From the NCBI GenBank assembly GCA_030642325.1, contig DAOWNY010000068.1, positions 1 to 8,788 of the forward strand: 8,788 nt of DNA, written 5' to 3'. Positions 1 through 5,549 of this stretch are shown here, in pieces (position 1 is the stretch's first letter; every line of letters starts with the position of its first letter). Under the pieces are notes generated by a model, which saw only the letters and a list, made by a program, of their open reading frames with translations, did not search any database and was not told the origin of the DNA. The translations under genes were made by a program, and so were the position numbers. Source of the stretch: Deltaproteobacteria bacterium (GTDB taxonomy: Bacteria > Desulfobacterota > DAOWNY01).

Positions 1-378
1 ATTGTTTTGGATGTTTTTCTGAATGATCCGAAATGGGCTGATTGGTCTGAATCAAAACTGGACGAGTATGATCAATTGGGGATCTTGTATATCAACTCGA
101 TCGTTTATTCTGAAATCTCCATTGGTTTTAAGCGGATAGAGGATCTGGAATCCGCAATAGCCAAAGCTGGTTTCCAGATGTTGGAAATCCCCAAAGAGGC
201 ATTGTTTTTAGCTGGAAAAGCTTACCTTAAATACAAAAAAAGGGGGGGCACAAAAAGAACTCCGCTCCCGGATTTTTTTATTGGTGCACAAGCCGCCGTC
301 CAGAATTTGGATTTAATTACAAGAGATGTCTCTAGATATCAATCGTATTTTCCAACTGTAAAATTGATAACTCCATAA
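1..378 (+). CDS. PIN-domain ribonuclease toxin, VapC-like (5' end outside window)
   Basis: The frame is open from base 1, and the visible product starts IVLDVFLNDPKW, so the true start and the first conserved Asp lie upstream of the window; the TTG at 7 is not a convincing start. The remaining acidic residues of a PIN domain are present: Glu in YSEISIGF, Asp in TPLPDFFIGAQAA, and Asp in the C-terminal LITRDVSRYQSYFP block. PIN toxins of type II toxin-antitoxin systems are Mg-dependent RNases that cleave tRNA or other RNA and are held inactive by a cognate antitoxin, usually encoded just upstream, which here would be off the edge. The 125 visible residues nearly fill the usual size of about 130-140. 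The gene contains a run of seven A followed by seven G (235-248) that could be slippage-prone. No terminator is visible after the stop. Domain assignment is solid; target and partner are unknown. Confidence 0.85.
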   Translation: MVLDVFLNDPKWADWSESKLDEYDQLGILYINSIVYSEISIGFKRIEDLESAIAKAGFQMLEIPKEALFLAGKAYLKYKKRGGTKRTPLPDFFIGAQAAVQNLDLITRDVSRYQSYFPTVKLITP

Positions 379-532
379 GATTTGGTCTTCCCGGCATCAA
401 ACCAGGCAAATGCAGCCGACCGCTGTACCGATGGTAAAAAAAATATTCTTGAACGATACCGATTTTTTAGAAATTCCTCGAATATATACGGACAGCAAAG
501 GGGAAATGTGGCTTCTATCTACTTGCCTGCGT
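379..532. other. Gene-poor stretch with an unconvincing small ORF (410-589)
   Basis: This stretch lies between the PIN gene and repeat copy A. An ATG at 410 opens a 59-codon frame to 589 (product contains MVKKIFLNDTDFLEIPRIYT), but it lacks a clear ribosome binding site and resembles nothing I recognise. A second frame (382-570) overlaps it and runs into the YKRGDREDI peptide of repeat copy A. Both frames enter the repeat in different phases, which suits decayed sequence better than an intact gene. Neither is called as a gene. Confidence 0.4.
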
Positions 533-673
533 ATTACAAGCGGGGAGACAGGGAAGATATTGAAAGATGAAGGCGCAGGCGGCAAGTAAAGCGTATACAA
601 AGATAAGCAGGTTGATGGAGGGAAGCAGGAAGATTAAGGAGTAAGGTGAAGAAGCTAATTTCTATTTTCCAGG
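533..673 (+). repeat. Inverted repeat copy A: degraded fragment of an unidentified coding sequence
   Basis: This stretch aligns with the reverse complement of 3659-3796 at roughly 85-88% identity by eye, with a 2-base and a 1-base gap. Read on the + strand it encodes the pieces YKRGDREDI, then QAASKAYTKISRL, then SKVKKLISIFQG, separated by frame changes near 563-577 and 631. Copy B encodes the same peptide uninterrupted. In the YKRGDREDI segment the three differences between copies are all at third codon positions and silent, which points to a shared coding ancestor that was once under selection. The right end of the repeat contains the stop codon and last codons of the minus-strand phosphoesterase gene. 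No transposase motif is recognisable, so whether this is a mobile element remnant or a broken duplicated gene is open. Confidence 0.8.
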
Positions 674-1837
674 GCCGACCTCTTTTTCCAAGTCGATGTT
701 TCGTTTATAAACCAGGTCTATGATTGTTATCTCAGGGGGCGAGAGAAAGCGGATGGGTGGCCCCCAGGTGCCGGATCCCCGGTTGACATAGAGATACGAA
801 TTTTTATTAAGACGCAATAATCCCTGATCGGTCGGATAATAGATCCGGGTAATGAGGCTGAAGGGAAAGATCTGTCCTTTATGGGCGTGCCCTGAAAGCT
901 GCAGATCAAAAAGCCCCACCAAATTCTGATCGATGAGTGGTCGGTGCTTTAAAAGCACGGTAAATTTTTCTCGGGGAAGTCTTGCGAGCGCTTCTTTTGC
1001 GGAAATCTCGTTATAAAGACCAAAGGTTTTTCCCGCCATATCATCTACGCCGGCGATGTTTACGAGCCCTGCAACTGTCAGACTCTCTCCCCTCAAAATC
1101 CTGAAACCTGCTTCTCGGGTAAAATCAAGTGCCTGGTCAAGCCCGGCATAAAATTCGTGGTTCCCGGTGACGGCATACTTGCCGTACGGGGGAGTCATGT
1201 CTTGAAAAGACTCGGCAAGACCCGAAAGGTCGTCCATCTGTCCGTCCACAAGGTCGCCGGTGGAAACTACAATATCCGGTTTTGCCGCTTTCACTGCCGT
1301 AAGAATTTTTTGCAGCCTTTTCTCCCTTACGATCAGTCCCAGATGAATATCGGAAATCTGCACAATCCGTAATCTCCCTATCGCTTTGGAAATTTTGGGG
1401 GTTTGGATCACGATTTTTTCGGTATGTATGGAAAGGGCCTCGAAATAACCATAGATACCAATGGCAAGGGAAAGCAAAAGGGAGGCAAAAAAAGCCGGGC
1501 AAAACGGAAGCGTCAGCGCAGAAAAGTCCCTCCGGAAAACGACTCCGGCCCCATACAGGAAAAAACGATACCCGTCAAGGGCCAAAGAGCTTGCGCAAAA
1601 CAGAAACAACAGCCCCATCCAGGTATATCCGAGAAGGGATAGCCACCGGGCAAACAGATCAGCGCCAAGTCTTTCTAATGCATGGACCACCAGGGGTGCA
1701 AAAATCATGGCCAGCAAAAAAAGGGCGCAAAAACTTGCCGCTACCCATCCAAAACCAAAAGCGGCCCGGGCTTTGAGGAAGAAATAGACGTGCATTCCTC
1801 CGTATAAGAGAAAAAAAACTGAGAGAAAGAGGTACAT
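662..1837 (-). CDS. Membrane-anchored metallophosphoesterase (calcineurin-like)
   Basis: The 391-residue product has an N-terminal membrane part with about four hydrophobic helices (roughly residues 2-22, 30-52, 67-88, 113-135) followed by a calcineurin-like phosphoesterase domain (about 155-375). The metal-binding motifs are complete and in order: SDIHLG (D163, H165), GDLVDG (D195), GNHEFY (N226, H227), KHRP (H298) and GHAHKGQ (H317, H319). Bimetal enzymes of this fold hydrolyse phosphomonoesters, phosphodiesters or pyrophosphates. The membrane anchor and resemblance to YkuE/YaeI-type proteins suggest a lipid-linked or envelope substrate, which is inference. The start at 1837 has only a weak purine-rich stretch upstream. 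It is the only confident minus-strand gene, and two sampled 60-base lines were 52% and 57% GC against 35% in one line of the glycosyltransferase, so it may have a separate origin. Its stop codon lies inside repeat copy A. Confidence 0.92.
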   Translation of the reverse strand: MYLFLSVFFLLYGGMHVYFFLKARAAFGFGWVAASFCALFLLAMIFAPLVVHALERLGADLFARWLSLLGYTWMGLLFLFCASSLALDGYRFFLYGAGVVFRRDFSALTLPFCPAFFASLLLSLAIGIYGYFEALSIHTEKIVIQTPKISKAIGRLRIVQISDIHLGLIVREKRLQKILTAVKAAKPDIVVSTGDLVDGQMDDLSGLAESFQDMTPPYGKYAVTGNHEFYAGLDQALDFTREAGFRILRGESLTVAGLVNIAGVDDMAGKTFGLYNEISAKEALARLPREKFTVLLKHRPLIDQNLVGLFDLQLSGHAHKGQIFPFSLITRIYYPTDQGLLRLNKNSYLYVNRGSGTWGPPIRFLSPPEITIIDLVYKRNIDLEKEVGPGK

Positions 1838-2166
1838 GATATCGCTTTGCTTTCAAGTTAAAAGTGACGGCCTGCCTGTAAAGACTTGGTATTGCTTGAT
1901 AGAATATGAAAACAGGGTCATTAGACAGGTATTGCCTCCCATTGTCTTCACGAGACAAATCAAAATTAATCGTCATCTGGTAGTCAGGGCCACATCTTAA
2001 CTCTTCATTATTGAAATCGCACAATTACTTTCAAAGTCCAGGCATATTTTCTTGAATGGTTAATATGTAAAATATGCCCCGTCTTTTTTCCTTTTTTGAA
2101 TATTCTAATATGCAAATACATATAAGTCAAAGGCAATCCTTTGTGAGAAAACCATTTTTAAGACGC
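1838..2166. other. Gene-poor stretch upstream of the phosphoesterase
   Basis: No convincing gene is present. A minus-strand frame starting at 2024 (product begins MCDFNNEELRCGPDYQ) stays open but runs out of phase into the phosphoesterase gene and has no recognisable family, so it is probably chance or decayed sequence. On the minus strand, TTGAAA followed 16 bases later by AATAAT (about 2008-2035) could be a promoter for the phosphoesterase, leaving a leader of roughly 160 bases. An AT-rich hairpin at 2041-2078 is listed separately. Confidence 0.4.
2041..2078. repeat. Perfect 10-bp inverted repeat followed by a T-rich run
   Basis: GGCATATTTT at 2041-2050 is the exact reverse complement of AAAATATGCC at 2069-2078, with an 18-base loop. 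On the + strand it is followed by a T-rich tract (2082-2098), giving a terminator-like shape, but the stem is only 30% GC and no + strand gene lies directly upstream. It could be a terminator of vanished upstream sequence or a regulator-binding palindrome. Confidence 0.5.
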
Positions 2167-2195
2167 TTGAGAAAAATGATGTTTTGGGTTATACT
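2167..2195 (+). promoter_or_regulatory. Sigma70-type promoter, TTGAGA-17-TATACT
   Basis: TTGAGA (2167-2172) and TATACT (2190-2195) are separated by an ideal 17-base spacer; each matches the sigma70 consensus at five of six positions. Transcription would start near 2202 and run through the broken phosphatase (2379) into the glycosyltransferase (2592). It is the best candidate promoter for that gene, with a leader of about 390 bases. Confidence 0.6.
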
Positions 2196-2378
2196 TTTTG
2201 GGAAAATTAGCACTTCACAAAAAATGCGATATCAATGGGAAGTTGAATTGATGTCGTATGTCCCCGGTTTTCCCGGAGTACCTGCTGCCAAGTATGGGAA
2301 TTTTTGTTGGAGGAATGATCCCGAATCCCACACAAGAAAAAATTTTTCCTCGGGAGAAAGGGAGAGGCGAATATCACC

Positions 2379-2534
2379 ATGGGCCGCAATATAAGAAACA
2401 TCTTATTCGTCTGCACCGGAAACATTTGCCGCAGTCCTTTTGCTGGATTCTTTCCGCCGATCAAATTCATAGGATCTGTATATTGCCGATCATTAGGGAC
2501 TGCACTATCATGCTTATCACTTAAGCTTTTGTGA
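2379..2534 (+). pseudogene. Broken low-molecular-weight protein tyrosine phosphatase (N-terminal remnant)
   Basis: The ATG at 2379, preceded by the purine-rich GGGAGAGG (2360-2367), opens a frame beginning MGRNIRNILFVCTGNICRSP. This is the hallmark N-terminus of low-molecular-weight protein tyrosine phosphatases, with the CX5R phosphate loop intact (C12 to R18). After FAGFF the similarity dissolves and the frame stops at residue 51, whereas the family is about 150 residues long and needs a DP-containing acid motif near the C-terminus that I cannot find in any frame before 2591. Intact homologues such as Wzb/Etp/YwlE dephosphorylate tyrosine kinases of polysaccharide export or arginine-phosphorylated proteins. 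Its place directly before a glycosyltransferase suggests the remains of a polysaccharide operon. A short functional peptide is possible but unlikely. Confidence 0.75.
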
Positions 2535-2591
2535 CATTGAAGATATGCGCAGTTTTAATGTTCGTTTAATTTCTTTTCAAGATATTTGATT

Positions 2592-3620
2592 ATGATTAGA
2601 ATTGCTTTGGTTAGCCCACTTACTTTGCCATTTTACTGTGGAAACAGCATTTTAGCTGAACGTTTACAGCAGGGACTAACCGGGAGAGGGTATGAAGTCT
2701 CTTTATTTAATTCCACAAAAGATGATCCCGGTGATACGATAAAATTTTCGCCCCATTTAATTCATAGTCTTAATGCGGACAAGCCTTACCAATGGATGAA
2801 GCAGTTAAGAAGTCAGTATCGGGTGCCATGGGTTATTACTCTGACGGGAACAGATTACAACGACTGGATTGGAATAAAGGAAATACCTTCCCACATCAAA
2901 GAAAGTATGGGAAAAGCCGATGCAGTGGTAGTTTTTCATAAAGAGGCGTTTCGACTACTGAAAACTTACCAGCCTCAATTGATACAAAACAAAATATCCA
3001 TTATTCCCCAGGCAGTAGCGCCTGTCGAAAAGGATTATCAAAGTCTTTCCATTCGTAAAGAGTATGGGATTGATCCTCATCATGTGATATTTTTAATGGT
3101 ATCCGGCATGCGTCCCTTAAAGAATATTCCCTTTGTAATTGAGACGTTCTATGAAGTTGAGAAGCAAATTTCCAATGTGGTCCTGCTTCATGCAGGACCG
3201 GTAATTGACCGGAAAGAGGCGAAACATATCCGTTATTTGGGTAAACAACGACAATATTTTCAACATCTGGGGGAACTTTCTACGCTAAAAGTACGCAAGT
3301 TAATGCAGGCATCCGATGTGTTTTTGAATGCTTCGTTTCATGAGGGAATGTCTTGTGCAATCTTAGAAGCCATGTCCGAGGGCCTTCCTGTGTTGGCAAG
3401 CTCTGCGGCCGGGAACCTGGAGCTGGTTAAAGACTGTATTAATGGATTACTTTTTTCTGTAGATAACAGGGAGGCATTAGCTGAGGCAGCAATGAAACTG
3501 GCACATGATCCTGAATTAAGGAAAAATATGGGGGAGGAAGGCAAAAAAATTATTGCTCGGCATCATTCTGAAAAAAGGGAGCTGGATCTTTATGAATCTT
3601 TATACCGAAGGCTTCTTTAA
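2592..3620 (+). CDS. GT4-family (GT-B fold) glycosyltransferase
   Basis: The 342-residue product has the two-domain layout of retaining GT-B enzymes. The N-terminal domain has the glycine-containing loop FYCGNSILAERL (about 14-25) and VITLTGTDYNDW (81-92). The C-terminal domain carries the sugar-nucleotide binding elements: SGMRPLKN (171-178, with R174 and K177 for the donor phosphates), HLGEL (225-229), and the EX7E motif in FHEGMSCAILEAMSEGLP (E251 and E259). These enzymes move a sugar from an NDP-sugar to an acceptor in the cytoplasm. I chose ATG 2592, giving MIRIALVSPL; an in-frame TTG at 2586 adds two residues and the ribosome site is weak either way. The N-terminal layout (GNSILAERL, later LTGTD) recalls the TIGR04348/SenB-like group, but the resemblance is not strong enough to assign a substrate. 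The broken phosphatase upstream hints at exopolysaccharide or glycan synthesis. Two scattered antisense frames inside it are shadows. Confidence 0.9.
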   Translation: MIRIALVSPLTLPFYCGNSILAERLQQGLTGRGYEVSLFNSTKDDPGDTIKFSPHLIHSLNADKPYQWMKQLRSQYRVPWVITLTGTDYNDWIGIKEIPSHIKESMGKADAVVVFHKEAFRLLKTYQPQLIQNKISIIPQAVAPVEKDYQSLSIRKEYGIDPHHVIFLMVSGMRPLKNIPFVIETFYEVEKQISNVVLLHAGPVIDRKEAKHIRYLGKQRQYFQHLGELSTLKVRKLMQASDVFLNASFHEGMSCAILEAMSEGLPVLASSAAGNLELVKDCINGLLFSVDNREALAEAAMKLAHDPELRKNMGEEGKKIIARHHSEKRELDLYESLYRRLL

Positions 3621-3854
3621 GGGATCTTTTTTCATTTTACGGTCGCAAAGGGGCAAGTCCTGGAACATAGAATTTAGCTTCTTCACCTTACTCCTTATCT
3701 CCCTGCTTCCCTTCAGCAACCTGTTTATTTTTGTATACGCTTTACGTGCCGCCTGTGCCTCGTCCTGAATATCTTCCCTGTCCCCACGTTTGTAATTTAG
3801 AAACCAAACCAGAATTGATTGATGCCAATAGCTTGAAGGTTCGTTTTTAGTTAA
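3600..3854 (-). pseudogene. Fragment of an unidentified protein, less damaged copy (contains repeat B)
   Basis: On the minus strand a frame without stops runs for 84 codons between stops at 3855-3857 and 3600-3602. It has no ATG; the product begins LTKNEPSSYWHQ and contains YKRGDREDIQDEAQAARK and later KINRLLKGSREIRSKVKKL. Residues 20 to 66 correspond to repeat copy A. The middle is rich in Lys, Arg and Glu and looks like a charged helix, followed by NSMFQDLPLCDRKMKKDP. The missing start and the overlap of its last 21 bases with the glycosyltransferase 3' end suggest a truncated C-terminal part of a larger gene. I do not recognise the family. A function in DNA binding or in a mobile element is possible but nothing in the sequence shows it. 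Confidence 0.5.
3659..3796 (-). repeat. Inverted repeat copy B (partner of 533-673)
   Basis: The reverse complement of this stretch aligns with 533-673 over its full length, including long identical blocks such as GTAAAGCGTATACAAA and TAAGGAGTAAGGTGAAGAAG (20 bases, with copy A carrying one extra T just before it). The coding frame is continuous here and broken in copy A. The pair flanks about 3 kb containing the phosphoesterase, the broken phosphatase and the glycosyltransferase. The end encoding FQD/FQG faces inward in both copies. Confidence 0.8.
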
Positions 3855-4056
3855 TTACTCAGATTTCACTACATTCAAAGATAGTATTTCTGAATGCCTC
3901 AGAACAGCACATGCTGAACATGAAAGAAGAGTTGAGTTTTTCTCATTTTAATTTTCCAAATTTTTAGAAAAGAACAGATGCCGCCCCTTTGAAAAAAATA
4001 CACTTATTTAAAAGCGTAATTTATATCCGTGCACAGTTACACATAAAATATTAAGC
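3797..4056. other. AT-rich intergenic stretch, nothing recognisable
   Basis: Apart from the outer part of the minus-strand fragment (to 3854), I see no gene, RNA or clear hairpin here. A stop-free + strand stretch around 3858-3967 (SEQHMLNMKEELSFSHF) is short and unlike anything I know. The stretch separates the accessory left half from the housekeeping block. Confidence 0.4.
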
Positions 4057-4085
4057 TTGAACAAAAAATAGTTTTGGTTTATAAC
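4057..4085 (+). promoter_or_regulatory. Sigma70-type promoter of the Nudix gene, TTGAAC-17-TATAAC
   Basis: TTGAAC (4057-4062) and TATAAC (4080-4085) are spaced by exactly 17 bases, placing transcription start near 4092 and leaving a leader of about 43 bases before the ATG at 4135. It marks the start of the housekeeping block. Confidence 0.6.
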
Positions 4086-4134
4086 CTTAAATGTTAATAG
4101 AGAGGGGGATTGGGCTCAATATATTTAAGATATT

Positions 4135-4710
4135 ATGAAAAAAAATATTGAAAAAATTCTCTGTGGGAGGAAAAAAAAGAGCATTATTGATGCTGCATTA
4201 TCCCCTGCGGCGGTAATCCTTTTTTTCTATCATGATAAGGAAAAATATTTTATACTTTTTACCGAAAGAACTAATAAAGTAGAAACGCATAAAGGAGAGA
4301 TCTCCTTTCCGGGAGGAGCTTGCCGTCATAAAGATGTTAACCGGGCTGCCACAGCAATGCGTGAGTGCTTTGAGGAGATCGGGGTCCATGAAAGAGATGT
4401 GGAAATTCTAGGGGAATTGGATGATATTGTTACCATTACCTCCAATTACGTTATCACACCTTTTGTCGGCACTTTTCCCTACCCCTATAACTTTGTGATC
4501 AATGAATTTGAAGTGCATAGGATTATCGAGATCCCCCTCGCCGTTCTTTTAGACAGCAATTCAGCACATGAGAGTCACTGGTTTTATGAAGGAACAAGTT
4601 ATTCCACTTTTTCCTATCATTACCAGGGAAACATCATATGGGGTGCGACCGCTGCAATTCTGAAACAGTTTTTGGATTTAGTCTTCAATCAAAGCCAAAA
4701 ATATGATTAA
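4135..4710 (+). CDS. Nudix hydrolase, CoA pyrophosphatase (NudL-type)
   Basis: The 191-residue protein has the two signatures of CoA-specific Nudix enzymes. The first is the upstream motif LFTERTNKVETHKGEISFPGG (residues 41-61, split here as LFTERTNKVE and THKGEISFPGG). The second is a Nudix box directly after it, with D67 and the metal-binding RECFEEIG (R76, E77, E80, E81). Family members hydrolyse CoA and its acyl or oxidised derivatives to 4'-phosphopantetheine and 3',5'-ADP in the cytoplasm using Mg or Mn. The length is normal for the family. ATG 4135 is the first possible start because an in-frame stop lies at 4126; a strong purine run (4101-4109) sits about 25 bases upstream, too far to be an ideal ribosome site. 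The gene has its own promoter and no clear terminator before the transaldolase promoter. The assignment to CoA rather than another nucleotide rests on the upstream motif. Confidence 0.88.
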   Translation: MKKNIEKILCGRKKKSIIDAALSPAAVILFFYHDKEKYFILFTERTNKVETHKGEISFPGGACRHKDVNRAATAMRECFEEIGVHERDVEILGELDDIVTITSNYVITPFVGTFPYPYNFVINEFEVHRIIEIPLAVLLDSNSAHESHWFYEGTSYSTFSYHYQGNIIWGATAAILKQFLDLVFNQSQKYD

Positions 4711-4730
4711 AACAAAAAAGTTGGGGAATA

Positions 4731-4760
4731 TTGAAAAAAGTTATTTAATCAATTTATACT
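4731..4760 (+). promoter_or_regulatory. Sigma70-type promoter of the transaldolase, TTGAAA-18-TATACT
   Basis: TTGAAA (4731-4736) and TATACT (4755-4760) are separated by 18 bases. Transcription would start near 4767, leaving a short leader of about 27 bases that carries the ribosome binding site at 4784-4788. Confidence 0.55.
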
Positions 4761-4783
4761 TAGTTTCCGTAGGGAATACTAGT

Positions 4784-4788
4784 GGGAG
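4784..4788 (+). promoter_or_regulatory. Ribosome binding site fixing the transaldolase start
   Basis: GGGAG lies five bases before ATG 4794. An upstream in-frame GTG at 4782 would place this site inside the coding region, so 4794 is the better start. It also gives the family-typical N-terminus MKFFIDTANI. Confidence 0.7.
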
Positions 4789-4793
4789 ATATC

Positions 4794-5441
4794 ATGAAGT
4801 TCTTTATTGATACGGCAAACATAAAGGAAATTCAAGAAGCCAATAGCCTGGGTTTGATTGATGGGGTGACCACCAATCCTACGCTGGTGGCTAAAGAAAA
4901 CAGGGAATTCACTTCATTGATCAAAGAGATTTGTGAAATAGTGGACGGCCCCGTAAGCGCTGAAGTAATCAGTCTGGATTCGGATGGGATGATTGCCGAG
5001 GCAAGAAAACTGGCACAGATTCACCAGAACATCGTGGTCAAGATACCAATGACCGAGGAAGGGATAAAAGCGGTGGCAACCTTGAGCTCGGAAATGATCA
5101 GAACCAATGTAACCCTGGTTTTTTCCCCCCTTCAGGCACTTTTGGCGGCTAAAGCAGGGGCAAGTTATGTCAGCCCCTTTATCGGTCGGCTGGATGATAT
5201 TTCTCATCTTGGAATGGATTTAGTTGAACAGATTATAACCATTTATGAGAATTATGACTATGAATGCGAAGTAATTGTAGCCAGCATCAGAAATCCTATC
5301 CACGTCCTGGACGCTGCTTTAATAGGGGCTGACATTGCAACCATCCCCTTTAAGGTAATAAAACAGATTGCCAAACATCCCTTAACCGATTTGGGCATAG
5401 AAAAATTTTTAACTGATTGGGAGAAAATACCGAAAAAGTAA
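4794..5441 (+). CDS. Small transaldolase (TalC/MipB, fructose-6-phosphate aldolase-like family)
   Basis: The product is 215 residues, the usual length of the short decameric transaldolase family. Schiff-base chemistry residues are present: D6 in FIDTAN, T26 and N28 in GVTTNPT, and the catalytic lysine K83 in VVKIPMTEEG. The residue equivalent to Gln59 of E. coli FSA is Glu (E57 in SAEVIS), and the one equivalent to its Tyr131 is Phe (F129 in SPFIGRLDD). Glu and Phe at these sites are typical of true transaldolases (E96 and F178 in E. coli TalB), so this is more likely transaldolase than fructose-6-phosphate aldolase. The enzyme would transfer a dihydroxyacetone unit between sedoheptulose-7-phosphate and glyceraldehyde-3-phosphate in the pentose phosphate pathway. 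It sits 83 bases after the Nudix gene with its own promoter, and a weak hairpin follows it. Position numbering of homologues is from memory. Confidence 0.92.
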   Translation: MKFFIDTANIKEIQEANSLGLIDGVTTNPTLVAKENREFTSLIKEICEIVDGPVSAEVISLDSDGMIAEARKLAQIHQNIVVKIPMTEEGIKAVATLSSEMIRTNVTLVFSPLQALLAAKAGASYVSPFIGRLDDISHLGMDLVEQIITIYENYDYECEVIVASIRNPIHVLDAALIGADIATIPFKVIKQIAKHPLTDLGIEKFLTDWEKIPKK

Positions 5442-5456
5442 AGTAGAACAAAAAAT

Positions 5457-5487
5457 TACTCTTATGGGCAAAGAGTATATTTTGTTA
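5457..5487 (+). terminator. Weak hairpin after the transaldolase gene
   Basis: TACTCTT (5457-5463) pairs with AAGAGTA (5471-5477) across a 7-base loop and is followed by a T-rich stretch (TATTTTGTT). The stem has only two G-C pairs, so termination would be inefficient. It overlaps the -35 region of the next promoter. Confidence 0.35.
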
Positions 5488-5510
5488 ATGACCTGACGCT
5501 TAAATATTAT
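5482..5510 (+). promoter_or_regulatory. Candidate promoter of the transglycosylase, TTGTTA-17-TATTAT
   Basis: TTGTTA (5482-5487) and TATTAT (5505-5510) are 17 bases apart. Transcription would begin near 5517, about 33 bases before ATG 5550. The AT-rich surroundings reduce the weight of the match. Confidence 0.45.
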
Positions 5511-5549
5511 AAAGTATTGTATATATACCATATACTACTAGGGAAATTC

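Noticed and set aside
1..378. A complete toxin-antitoxin pair in the window
   Set aside because: Only the toxin 3' part is present; the small frames downstream do not look like an antitoxin, and the partner would be expected upstream of the edge.
1137..1787. Several open frames on both strands inside the phosphoesterase gene (1137-1502 minus; 1403-1642, 1461-1787 and 1591-1776 plus)
   Set aside because: The phosphoesterase frame carries all catalytic motifs; the others are composition-driven shadows with no recognisable domains.
2074..2394. 106-codon + strand frame starting MPRLFSFFEY
   Set aside because: It has no ribosome site and no family, begins inside the palindrome at 2041-2078, contains the promoter at 2167 and overlaps the phosphatase start in another frame.
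3553..3768. 71-codon + strand frame at the glycosyltransferase end
   Set aside because: It is antisense to the copy B coding frame and out of phase with the glycosyltransferase; its hydrophobic look is the mirror of the charged helix on the other strand.
533..3796. A complete composite transposon
   Set aside because: There is no transposase, no terminal inverted repeats at the copy ends and no target-site duplication that I can see; only diverged inverted fragments are supported.
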